This document shows, piece after piece, positions 45,162 to 55,974 of a stretch of 64,000 bases of DNA. Numbering within the stretch: the first letter of the stretch is position 1; each line of letters begins with the position of its first letter. The notes under the pieces are model-generated. The model saw nothing but the letters and a program-made list of their open reading frames with translations. It ran no database searches and was not told the DNA's origin. Both the position numbers and the translations under genes were made by a program. Source of the stretch: Tausonia pullulans (taxonomy: Eukaryota > Basidiomycota > Tremellomycetes > Cystofilobasidiales > Mrakiaceae). Location of the stretch: NCBI GenBank assembly GCA_951802195.1, contig OX637634.1, positions 620,001-684,000 on the forward strand, in the 5' to 3' direction.

Positions 45162-46930
45162 ATGGCTCCCCGTCTTGCTCACAAGGTCAGCCGCGAGCTG
45201 TCAATCACCCCGCCGCCGCGAGCTGACACGTCTGTTTGACTCCACCCTCCCTTTCAGGTCGCGATGATCACCGTGAGTCGCCTCGCCTGCCCGCCAGTCT
45301 ATCTGAGAGCATCCTCGAGCTTACCTCTCGCTTGCTCTTCCTCAGGGCGCCGGTTCGGGCATCGGTCTCGAGACCTCGCTCCTCTTCGCCTCCGAGGGGG
45401 CGACCGTCATCCTCGCCGACATCAACTTGTCCGTCCCCCCCTTTGCCCTTCTTGCCGCTCGCAATCCTCCTCGCTTACAGTCTCCAACACCCCTTCTCGC
45501 CTTCTCTCTTCGACAGTCCCGCCGTCGAGAAGGCTCATGCCATGATCCAGGAGCGCTACCCGGGCGCCCAGTCGTGGCCCGTCAAGGTCGACGTCTCCAA
45601 GGAGGCCGACATCCAGAGCGCGATCGAGGGAGCTGTTGCCAAGTACGGCCGCTTCGATGTCCTGGTGAGCAAGCGGGCCCTCTTTCCGAAGTGTAGAGCG
45701 TTGTCTGATGATCTTGGTGGGCGTCCCTTTTTTCACAATCAGTTCAACGTGAGTCACGAGCAGTCGCCTTGTCCCGTTCTTTCGTTGGCCCTGTGTTGAC
45801 CCAGCCATCCGCTGTCTTGTTCCAGAACGCCGGCATCATGCACCCAGAGGACGACAACGCCCTCAACACTGAGGAGAAGATCTGGGACCTCACCAACACG
45901 ATCAATGTCAAGGGGTTCGTCATTCGCCGAAGGCCGGAGTGTAGAGTCTCACGAGACGCTGACCTGTCTATCTGTCCGTTTCTCTCCCAGTGTCTGGTGG
46001 GGTTGCAAGCACGCTATCATTGCCAGTACGTCTCTGCCCTGAAGAGGGAAACATCGCGCTCTCCTATACTGACCTGTCTGTCTGTCTATCCGCCTACCCT
46101 CTCAGTGCGCAAGAACCCGACCGACGAGTCCAAGGGTCTCCACGTCGGTGGCTCCATCATCAACGTCGCTTCTTTTGTCGCTCTCCTCGGTGCTGCCACC
46201 CCTCAGCTTGCCTGTGCGTCCTTCTCAATTTAGCAAACAGGCTCCCGCGCTGATGACCTTATCTTCTTGTGCATAGACACCGCCTCGAAAGGTGCCGTCC
46301 TCGCGATGACTCGTGAGCTTGCCATGGTCCACGCCCGTGAGGGTATCCGCTTCAACTCTCTCTGCCCCGGCGTACGTTTGCTCCACATATTGTCATTTCG
46401 ACACTGCTCGCCTGCTTCGAGCTGACTTCTTCCACGCTTTTCTCACCTAGCCCATCCGGACCCGTGAGTTGCCCTTCAAGTCATGTCCGACGTGCCAAAT
46501 CACTTACCGCTCCACTATTCCACAGCTCTCCTTATGGACTTCCTCAACACCCCGGAGAAGAAGGAGCGCCGCCTTGTCCACGTTCCCATGGGCCGTTTCG
46601 GAGAGGCGATCGAGCAGGCCAAGGGTGCCCTCTTCCGTGCGTCGTCTTCCGTTGCTCGGGTTCGTTCTCTCGTCGAACTGTCTTGCTGACACACCCTCGC
46701 CCTCTCTTCCCCAGTCGCCTCGGACGACTCGTCCTTTGTCACGGGTACGGACTTCAAGGTCGACGGTGGCGTGTCTTCCGCTTACGTTGTGCGTCGCGTC
46801 GTCTCGCCTTCTGTGGTTTGCGCGCGCACGTTTCGCTTATTCATCTCCCCCCCCCCCCCCGACCCTTTAACAGACCCCTCTCGGCGAGCCGGTACTCCCC
46901 CCTCCCGTCGGACTTGTTGCCCCGAAGTAA
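45162..46930 (+). CDS. Short-chain dehydrogenase/reductase (SDR), 13 exons
   Basis: This is a classical NAD(P)-dependent SDR; the substrate is unknown. Exons: 45162-45185, 45258-45272, 45346-45428, 45517-45664, 45743-45748, 45826-45914, 45991-46025, 46106-46213, 46277-46371, 46451-46463, 46526-46636, 46715-46788 and 46874-46930; 858 nt, 285 residues. Motifs: the cofactor loop TGAGSGIG (split by intron 2), D of ADIN for NAD preference, LFNNAGIM, GGSIINVAS with the catalytic Ser, YTASKGAV with Tyr and Lys, and LCPGPIRTPL. The FN of the NNAG motif comes from a 6-nt exon, TTCAAC, flanked by introns of 78 and 77 nt. A 13-nt exon codes for PIRT. Total length is typical for the family. Confidence 0.92.
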
Positions 46931-47126
46931 ACAGTTAGAAAGAGTTGCCGAAGATATACATTAGACGATCGACCGAATGAGAATGGAAACAGACAGACAG
47001 GTCGGGCGGAAGGCCCATGCAAAACGTCATCAGCCGTCTCTCGTTCTCGCGAGAGAGGGGGGCAGAATCGGGTTTCCTCTCAACAACCCTCTCACCGACC
47101 ACACTTGAACTGCATATAGGCGCAGC
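46931..47126. other. Short intergenic gap
   Basis: 196 bp between the dehydrogenase stop and the TPR gene start. It must contain the TPR-gene promoter. Nothing specific was seen. Confidence 0.4.
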
Positions 47127-49097
47127 ATGGCTCCCCCGAAACGCCGCCCCGGAGGGCTAGACCGACCGCCGAAGAACTCGAAGAAGAGCAAAGGAGGAAG
47201 CGGTCCCGTCACGTACGAAACGTCAGAGGACGCCCTCGATGCGGGTGTCGTGCAGGAGGAGAAGGGGGAGCGATACCGGACGGGGGACAAGGTTCGTTCG
47301 TCTCGTCTACTGGAAACATAGATAGTTGCTCCGAGGGAAGGAAGGATGAGACTGGACGAACGACGACGACAGGTTGACTGACGTTCCTTTCTGCCCTTCA
47401 TCTTCTCTCTCACTTCCTTTTCCTCCCCTCCCCCTCCTCCTTCCCTACAGAGCCTCCGCCATTACGAAGAAGCCGCCAAGCTCTATACTCTCGCTTCCTC
47501 CCTCGACCCTTCGGCCTACTCGCCACCCTACAATCTAGCGCGTGTCCTCTTCCACACGGCAACGACGTTCCTTCTCCCCCCACGCGTCGAGCCGACGCTC
47601 AGGGCATGCATCGACGAGTACCGACGGGCGCTCGAGCGGACCGAGGGGGATCGACAACTCCTTGTCGATGCGGGATTTAACTTGGCTGAGGCGTTGCTGA
47701 GCTTGGGGGATGTGTTGGAGGACCAGGCCAGTGCGGCGGATGCCCCTGAGGCCACGGGCGGGGAGAAGGAAAGAAGGGAGGCTGTCGAGGTGCTTGTGGG
47801 CGTTGCAAAGGTCCAGGAGGAACTTCTCAACGAGGCCAATGCTGGACGAGGGGGAGAGGGCGCATTGGCGGCGGAGGAGGGAGAGGTCGACCTTGGGGAT
47901 GAGGAGATGGGTGTGGCTCCGCCTATGGATGGCGAGGACGATGCTGCTGCCGAGGGTGGCGGCCAGACGACGAGGACATGGGAGGAGTCGAGTGAGTAAC
48001 CATTGTCTCTTCTCGTACATTGTTCCATTTACTGATTCCCTGCGGTCATGAATCAAGTCACCACCCCCTCCCAGCTCCTGGACACGCACTTCCTTCTTCT
48101 CTCGACGCTGCTCCTCCTCTCCACTCCTGCCTCGCCCCACCCCTCCCTCGACGAAACGCTCTCCCGTTGCAAGTCGCTTGCACCCGTCTGCCTTGCCTCC
48201 GGTGTCAATCGGGACCTTGACGTCATCCTCGCGGAGGCCAACGTGAGGTCCTCGCTCCTCTCTCCGTCATCGACCTCGACCGACGACTGGCTCGTCGAGG
48301 GTAGGCAGATCCTGAGCGTCCTCGAGCGCGCCTGGGCCGACGTCCAGGCCAACCCGGACGCTCAGCTCGAGACGCGCATCGAGACGGTGTGCGCTCTCGG
48401 GGATACCCAGTCACTCCTCGCTCGACTTCTACTCAAATCCGCGCGCTCGTCCACCAGCCCTAACCTCGCGCAGGACCTCTGGACCCTCCTCTCCGCTTCA
48501 ACGACCTCCTCCAACACCGCCCTAGCGCTCGTCACCCCACCACCGACGGCCTTCCCCTCTTCCGCCTCGGCCCTCCCCCACCCCTCAACACCCTCCATCC
48601 TTCTGACCCTCGCGACCCTCTCCATTCAACGCGCCATTCTCGCCCACCCTCCCTTCCACCCCGCCCACCCAGCAGCAGAGAAGAACCACGGCCAGCTGCT
48701 TGCCAACGCGCTTGCGTACGCTCGCCGCGCAGCTGACGCGTCCAAGACGGGTTGGGCAACCAGGGCGCTGCCGCCTTTCTCAAGCATGGCACCTCCAGCG
48801 GGAACGCCGACATTGGTCGATGGTGGATGGCAGGCGGAGCAGCTCGCAAGGGAGGCGGTGCTAGTCTACCTTCGCGCTCTGTACCTCCGTGGAGGAGAAG
48901 CGGACGAGCAGCAAGGCGATGCAGCGACGGCCAAGACGGTTGTCGCTCGTGCGAAAGGAAGGATGCCTCCTGCGGACGTGGTGGCGTTTGTGCGTGCGTT
49001 GGAGGAGGACGAAGGAGGGCTCGTCGCGGTGGGTGGGGATGCCGGGAAGGGAGAGAGGGCTTTTTGGAGTCGAGTGGTGGAGAGCCTGGAGCAGTGA
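47127..49097 (+). CDS. TPR-repeat protein (Acl4-like fungal family, tentative)
   Basis: Three exons: 47127-47291, 47451-47991 and 48058-49097; 1746 nt, 581 residues. A basic N-terminus (PPKRRPGGLDRPPKNSKK) precedes QEEKGERYRTGDKSLRHYEEA and YSPPYNLARVLF, which look like TPR helices. An acidic Gly/Glu-rich segment (GEVDLGDEEMG) follows, then a helical Leu/Ala-rich C-terminal domain. The N-terminal block with EEKGER-x-R-x-GD and Y-N-AR resembles fungal TPR proteins such as the ribosomal L4 assembly chaperone Acl4. That assignment is a guess from pattern memory. The stop is only 43 bp from the stop of the convergent F-box gene. Confidence 0.7.
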
Positions 49098-49140
49098 GCA
49101 AAAGAGGGAGAATGCAATGCCTCAACAGTCCATCCATCGT

Positions 49141-50336
49141 TCATCGTGGCGCCGACGTATCCCAAGGCGCCACCGCCAGCTTCCTCCCCCTGCCCTGTAA
49201 GTCCGCCAGCCACGTCCTGTCGTCGACCTTCGCCCAGTACGACGGCTCGCTCGTGGAATGCTGCTGTTGTTTGAGCCTGTACCTATTGTCGTATAACCTG
49301 TACTCCTCCCTCGCCTCGGCCGAGAGCCGTAATTCGATCTGGATATTTGGATTCCTCCTCGGCGGAGGGGACCCGTCCTCGAGGGGCCATTCGCCGCAGT
49401 GCAACGTCCGATGCAGTTGGGCGCCGGCGCCCGACTTCGGACCCAGAAACTGAGTGCTTGGGAAGGAAACGATGTAGTGTTTGAGCGAGGGCCACGAGAG
49501 GAAAGCCGCCTCGGTGAAGCAGTCCATTTCCTCCGCTGGGAGGACGATGAGCCCGTTGATCAAGTGGATCGTCCGGAGACCGCAGGCTTGGGCGGCCTCA
49601 ATACCGGAGGTCTCGAGGGTGTTGAATAAGGCCTGGGAGATGCGCCAGCTCGAGTTAGAGAGCATGTCGACGATGAGCGAGGTCGGTTGGACGAGGCGCA
49701 GGAGCGAGGGCAGGGAGCGGACGGAGTAGAGGGAGATGGCGAGCATTCGTGGGGCAGTGGGCGGAGAGAGACTGAGTAGGCCCAAGGGCATCCTGAGCTC
49801 GCCTACATCGGTACCGCGGATTTCGGGGAAGGCAGGCATGATCAGTACCGATGCTTCGGTCCTCGGTGGCTGGCTAAACACACACCTGGATCCCAGTCGG
49901 TCCCGCCCGTGACGCGCCCGCTTCCAATCTCCAGCAGCTGGATGAACCTCGCGAGATCCCTCCCGCCCCGGCTGACAGGCAGCAGGACTCCCTTCCCCTC
50001 GGCAAAGAGGCCGTCCCATCTCCCCTTGCGCCGGACTGTAACGTGTCTGTAGATCGCTTCTTCCGCGATGGGCCACCAGCGAGCGCACACGCGCGCGGGC
50101 GCCGCCCGCTGAGACCGCTGCCATGGCGATCCGAAAGGTTGGTTGTGATAGACGCAGGCATATTTGAGGATTTGAAGGAGGATCTCGTTGGGGAGCCGAT
50201 CGATATACGCTGGTGGGCATGAGGGGCTGGCAGCGTTAGCGCGTCCTCGCCCTCGTCGTCGTCGTCGGATTAGGCCATAGAGCTGGTTCGACCCGCTTTG
50301 GAGGGCCAAGGCAAGAGAAGAGGTCGCCAAGGGCAT
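49141..50336 (-). CDS. F-box domain protein
   Basis: Probable substrate adaptor of an SCF ubiquitin ligase. Two exons, 50336-49886 and 49802-49141; 1113 nt, 370 residues. The F-box is IDRLPNEILLQILKYA near residue 45, after an Arg/Gly-rich stretch. It is followed by VCARWWPIAEEAIYRHV, the usual second helix of such proteins. Leucine-rich segments without sharp repeats fill the rest (LRTIHLINGLIVLP, WPSLKHYIVSFP). The exon 2 acceptor was chosen as GATGTAG so that DPGELRMPLG joins in frame. The target is unknown. Confidence 0.75.
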
Positions 50337-51872
50337 TTAGAGTGTGTTGAGGAGTATGTGAGACTGAATATGGCGTATGTACGTGCCAGGCAGGACGATG
50401 GGAAGACGTGGTTGGGGGCGTGTCTGTGGGCGCGTGTCCACGATCGATCTTGTGCGAGACGGTGGCGCAGCCAGGAGTCGTCATCACTCCCAAGGGCTGA
50501 AGGACAGGTTCGATCTCGAGCAGGTTTTGGGGCGTCTATCATCAATCACATGATCAGAAAGAAGTTCACATGTACTCGAACCGGAAAAGACAAGACAACC
50601 CGGAGAGCGGGAGCGAGACAGCCTCAGTCTTTTCTTCTCTTCAGCTTTCGCCGATGCGAATAGGCCAATGGGGGCACCAGGTCTAGGGGATCGTCTCAGT
50701 CCGCGACGATCAAAAAAAAAACAGGAGCAAACAATCAGGATCCACGGAAAATGGGTAGGAAAGGCGAAGTGAACTGAGATGAGGGACACTCGATGTCCTA
50801 GTGTCCCAGTCGATCGGACGGTTCTCGGCGATAGATGGGGGGCCCGTCGCCGAGGACCGCCGATCTAGCCACCGTCTGTCGGCCCATCTGGGAGCAGGGC
50901 CGGCCGAAGCCGGATGATACCTGGAAGTCACCACGGCTTATGAAGCGCGGACCAGAGCGTGTGGCAGCGGGATGTGGCGGAAATGATCACGGAGGTTATC
51001 GTCGAGCAAAGGAAACGGCAGTAGAAGAAGTAGCGAGCTGGCTGCGAGCCATACCGCTGCAGCCAGGGAAAAAGAAGTACCACAGATGAATAGCTCATTG
51101 AACGACGGGGAAGGTGCTTGAGGGAGAGCTCGAGGCGGAGGAGGCTATTCAGAGCTAGAACTAGCTCGCCGGCGAACTCGAACACTCGAATACGCCTAGG
51201 GGCTTATTCGAGCTCCACTGAATCGACTTCGAGTAGGAAGCATCCGCCCCTTCCTTCCTTCGTCTCATCCACCTGTTCTTTTTATCGTTTCCTCGTTTCG
51301 TCCTCTCTTTCTATCGTTATCTTCTTCTCTTCCCGCCCTTGTCGCACTTTTTCCATCGGCGCACACTGGGTCTGAGCGCCGGCCGCCTCATCTCTTTATT
51401 GTCTTCGTTCTCCCTTTCAATTTATTTTGTCGATGCACTCCTCTCCCAATTTCTTTCCGGCCTTGGCAGGTCCTGCGCAGGACGCCGTATTCTCCTCCTT
51501 TCTCTCCAAGCTCCCTGTCTTCGTCGTGTAAGCTCTATCGGGTATCGTCGAGCTTTTCCTCCTGCTTGTGCACTTTGGCTCTTCTCCTGGTTCCCGACTT
51601 TTGATAATGTCTTCGTTCTCTCCCAGTTGAACCTCGGCGCTCCGCAGGCCCCTCTCTCTCATATACACGGCATATGCACCAGATCGATCCCCTGACGAGG
51701 CTGCCTCGCCGGCGGTCCTGGAAGAACTACGGATGATGCCCAAGGGAGACCTGTTTCTCTCTTTCTCTTTCTCACACTCTTTCTCTCCAGCTGAGGTAGC
51801 GGCGGCGCCGAAGTTAAGATGGGAAAAACATGACCATGAAAATCGACGGCCATTCGACGACGATCGAGACTC
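50337..51872. other. Intergenic: F-box gene promoter and RPL3 3' flank
   Basis: No conserved gene was found. Features include an A-run near 50711-50719, a palindrome-like GAGCTCGA/TCGAGCTC area near 51128-51215, and C/T-rich DNA at 51240-51430 and 51745-51790. Confidence 0.45.
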
Positions 51873-54003
51873 TTAAGCCTTGATCTTGAGCTGGCCGAGG
51901 AAGGCGCCCTTCTCCTGGGCGGTCTGGAAGCGACCGTGTCCGAACTTGCTGTATTGTGGGAACGAGAGGGGAGGCGATGGGGCGACGGGTCAGAGCGAGT
52001 CGCGTGACGGGAAATTATAAAGAGAGGAACATACGAGGAGGTGTCGATGAACTTGAGGGAGACCTTCTCGAGGTGCGTGCGGGAAGTGTGAACCTGTGAA
52101 GTAGCAACACGGCGGTGAAGGAGGGTAGGGGTCGAGGGACGCGGGCGTCAGCACTCGTCCGTGACGCAAGTATGGGACCAAAGAGATCAAGACAAACCAT
52201 GAGCGACTTCCTGAGGGTGAGGACACGCTATTGGAGTAGGAAAGGAAACGACGGGAAGCGTCAGTAACGAGAAGATGGGAGAAGATGGGCGAAGACGTCG
52301 GAAACGGCGGCGCCGCCGGCGGGAGAAGGACTGGAACTATCAACGGACCTTCTTGGTTCCGGCAACGCAACCCTTGAGGATAAGGAAGTCGTTCTTGACG
52401 AGACCGTAGTGGGGGAAGCCACCCATCGGGTTGATGTTCTTCTGGGTGATGTCGGCGTCGGTGGAGGCGTTTCCGGCGTCCTCTCCAGATCCAATGCGGT
52501 AGATCTTCTTGTTCATCTCAGTACCTGCAGAGCGAGAGGGTAAAGAGTCAGTAGACTGAGGTGGTGTCAACGATAGAACAAGCAAGAGTACGCACGGTGG
52601 TGGAAACCGTTCTGTCCGGCACGAGCGACCGAGAACATGACCATCGACGGGTGCCAAGCTCCGATACAGGCGACCTTGCGGAGACCCTTGTGGGTCTTGC
52701 GAGGAAGCTTCTTGGTTCCCCAACGTCCGGTAACACCCTCGAATCCGTGACCCTTGGTGATGGCAATGACGTCGATGACCTCGTCCTGCTCGAAGACGGA
52801 CTTGATGTCGAAGGGCTTCTCGAAGTGACCCTGGGCGAAGGCGACCTTGTCGGCGACGGTTCCTCCGTTGACCTGGATCTCGATGAGGTGGGCCTTCTTC
52901 TGCTTAAGACCAGTCTTGCGGATCTGGGTGTGGGCAAGGACACGGACGACCGAGCAGTACTTCTTGATGCGCTCGAGCTCGCGGTTGATGGACTGGCCAC
53001 CGGACTCGGCGTGCTTCTTCGAGTACTTGGTGAACGCCTTCTTCTTGGAGCGGTACCAGTTCTTGTAGAACCGACGCTTGATCTCATCCGAAAGGTGCTC
53101 GGCCCAGACGGTGGTGAGCGAGCGAAGACCGCGGGGGGTCTCGACGTAACCGACGACTCCGACAACGACCATGGGAGGGGTCTCGACAACGGTGACGGCC
53201 TCGACAACCTCGCGCTTGTGCATCTCTGAGAAGAGACAACAGGAGAAAGGCTGGGTCAGGAAGGGAAGCTCGCGTGTTTGCGCGCGCGCGCGCAGCAGGT
53301 GGCAACCACTCACTCGATCCAGGACGGTCGAGGTCACGGACGACGTGGGTCATACCGGCCTTGTACCCAAGGGCAGCGGTGAGGTGCACCGGCTTCTTGG
53401 GGTCGTCCTTCTGGAAGGCCTTTACCTACAGAGCGAGCGAGAAGAAAGGAGGGAAGCGAGTCAGGAACTCTGACCCACATCCCGGGGGGCCGACAGGAAG
53501 CCAGGGACGAACCTTTCCGCGTCCGCGAACGCAGCGCTTCCGGGGAAGGAAACCGAGCGAACCGTGGCGGGGGGCTTCGTACTAAGCGAGAGAAGTCGGG
53601 AGGGGGGGGTTAGCAAAGGAGAAGCGGAGAGCGCGTAGAGAATTTGGCGCGCGGTGAAGGACCCCCTCTCCCGTCTCCGCACAGCGTCCCCCTCTGCCCG
53701 CTTCAGCTCTCCGTCTCCGAGGCAAGAGCATGGCTCTCGATGTCCCTCTCATACACCCAGGTGGTGCAGACAGAGAGCCTGGTCGCCGTGTGGCAAGCGC
53801 AAGACGACAGACGACCAGGGAGACGAAGGCAGGGCAGAGCAAGGGGAGAGGGCGTGCGCAAAGCCGGCGAGTCGTTCTCTGCCCGACACGAGCTCAAAGG
53901 AAAGAGCTGACCTTGCGGTGACTGGAGAGACGGCAAAGACGAGCGGGCGGTGGTCAGAGAAGCCTGACTGGCGAAGCAGAGGCCGAGCTGGGACGCACGA
54001 CAT
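51873..54003 (-). CDS. RPL3: 60S ribosomal protein L3 (uL3)
   Basis: Large-subunit protein next to the peptidyl-transferase centre. Nine coding exons: 54003-53999 (5 nt), 53921-53912 (10 nt), 53581-53513, 53425-53314, 53225-52596, 52524-52349, 52227-52198, 52093-52035 and 51948-51873; 1167 nt, 388 residues, the expected length. The first two exons together code only for MSHRK. Then follow [72 protein letters not shown] with the conserved His-Pro region, and the end [18 protein letters not shown]. Intron 2 is 330 nt and contains long open frames but no recognised gene. A GC dinucleotide run lies in the intron near 53280-53294. Identity is certain. Confidence 0.97.
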
Positions 54004-54191
54004 CTCGAAGTCTTGAAGGGCGAGAGGGCGACGGGGGTGAGAGGGGAGGCAAAGGCGACCGGCCGACTTGGCCAAGCGACCGCCGCGCCGGGCGAGGGCC
54101 AGCAAACCCTGCAGCAAACGCACCAGCCTTGCTCAGAGAGGCGACGCATGGACCCATCGCGTCGTCGTTTTCACATTCTCATCATCATCTC

Positions 54192-55974
54192 TCAGTAGCC
54201 CAGATCCCATACACTCCGGGGCGTGTCTCCAGCCCGCTCATTCCGCAACACCGTCAGCAGGCTCCGCCACTCCTCCTTCCCGATGTACGCCCCGCACATC
54301 CGGCGCTCGCCTGTGAAGCTGCTCCGGCCGTGCATCACCCGCTCGTTGTCGATCACTGGATCGCCACGCATCAGCCGCAGTCTCGCAAAGACACACGCAG
54401 AGCTAACGTACCAACGACCGTCCCCGGCTGGAGCTTGACCCACTTCTCGTTCTCCTCCCGCCTCAAAAGCTCCTCCCACTCTCTCCCAGCCTCATACCAA
54501 CGCTCGACCTCCGCCGCGCTCCGACCAGGCATCAGACTCCGATCCTCCGAGTTCCATCGCACGCCATCGACCTTGCCTTCGCCGTCAAGCTCAAAGACCG
54601 GGTGTCCCCTTGTCGTGATGAAGAGGTGCCCGGGAGTGCCGGCGGCGTGGGCGCGCGTCCGGACGGTTGAGAGCGTCTTAAAGCTCAAGGGTGAGAGCTG
54701 GGTGGCACACGAGAGACCGTCGACAAGGAGGGTATGGCCGCCTTGGCCTGGAGGTGGGTGGTGGAGAAGGTGGAAGATTTGAAGCGAGCAGGGGGAGTGG
54801 AAGTACGTCGTGTCGGTGTGCGCGCGGAGCGGCTCGTTTGAATAGGCCTGCGCGGAAAGTCAGCATCTACCTCGTTCTGGTTTACCATGATGGGAGTACA
54901 CACCAGATCGCCGTGCTTCATGTCGGCTGTGAAGTCCCAAAAGTCGCCGTAGTGCGTGTTTCGGAGCTTCCCCCCGCCAAACAGCCTCGAGACAGCCTCG
55001 GTCGCCTTCGTAGTCGGCTCAACACCGTCGATGAAAACGACACCATGCTCATCAAGCGCCTCCAGTGCCTCGAGGAGCGAGGCAGGCAGGCTCGAGGCCT
55101 GTAGTCGTGGAAGGTTGGACGGCGAGGTGGAAGCTCTCCAAGGGGTCTTGCTGGAGGCCAGGTGGACGAGCGTCAAAACAGAGCAGATGGCGGTCCAGGG
55201 AGGGATCTCACCCTAGAGGGACCCGAGAAGGCGTCGTGGGTGCATCTGCTGGGAGGAGTGACTGTAGGAACGAGTATGGATAAAACGACTCGTGCGCGTC
55301 GTCGGACCCTGAGAGCGAGCGAGCGCGCGGGTGGACCGATGTCAATGCCTGAGATATGGACTGCCCTCAGGAAGACAGAGATCTCACAAGTAATCCTCAA
55401 TCCATCGGCCTCTTCAACAATGGAAGTCGCGTGCAAATCCCTAGGAAGCTGTTCACCCGAAATACGCGTCGATGGCCCGTCAGCCGCCGCTTCCGACCAT
55501 GACCATCTCTCCAAACGACAACTATTAACGCGCCCTAAATGTATCTAGCAGCCTTTGGTGCGTCACAGAATGGAAGCACTTGGGGCAACGGCAGTGGTCC
55601 CTGAGGTGAATCGGCGAGCTGCCGGCGACGGTCGGATAGGAGGTGCGAGACGATCGGTACGGAAGCTCATTAGCGGTCCGCATGCTCATTGATGCCTAGA
55701 AGACTGAGGGCTCGGCTCACAAGTGCCTGTCGCCAACTTGGATAGGACCTGGACCCTCAGCGGTGTGGCTGTCGAGCGAGGAGAGTCGGGCGGCAACATC
55801 CGGCGAGGGGAAGCGATTCGGGCCCGACGTCGAAGGCGCTCGGGAGCGGACCTTGCGTCGCTCGTTTGAGGAGAGAAGGTGCTGCGAGTATGGGCGAGTG
55901 CTAGAGGGGAGGACACCGCGGTGAAAGAAGAGGGAAGCAAGTCCTGGGAGGAGTGGTCGGCGCAGGGACGACAT
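54192..55974 (-). CDS. TMLHE: Trimethyllysine dioxygenase-like Fe(II)/2-oxoglutarate enzyme
   Basis: Hydroxylates trimethyllysine, the first step of carnitine synthesis; gamma-butyrobetaine dioxygenase is the close alternative. Seven exons: 55974-55721, 55618-55534, 55448-55388, 55308-55212, 55150-54904, 54847-54412 and 54355-54192; 1344 nt, 447 residues. The N-terminus is Arg/Ser-rich and fits a mitochondrial presequence. The N-domain has PIHLRDHCRCPKCFH with zinc-binding Cys/His, then RLLDTFRLPRDLHATS. The catalytic domain has HGVVFIDGV, THYGDFWDF, RAHTDTTYFHSPC (His-x-Asp iron ligands) and IDNERVMHGRSSFTGERRMCGAYIG (distal His and Arg). The exon 2/3 junction needs a GC donor (GGGCGCGT). 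RPL3 lies only 188 bp downstream on the same strand. Confidence 0.88.

Noticed and set aside
53582-53911. Open frames in RPL3 intron 2
   Set aside because: They sit wholly inside the intron and look like composition noise. A snoRNA could not be recognised by eye.
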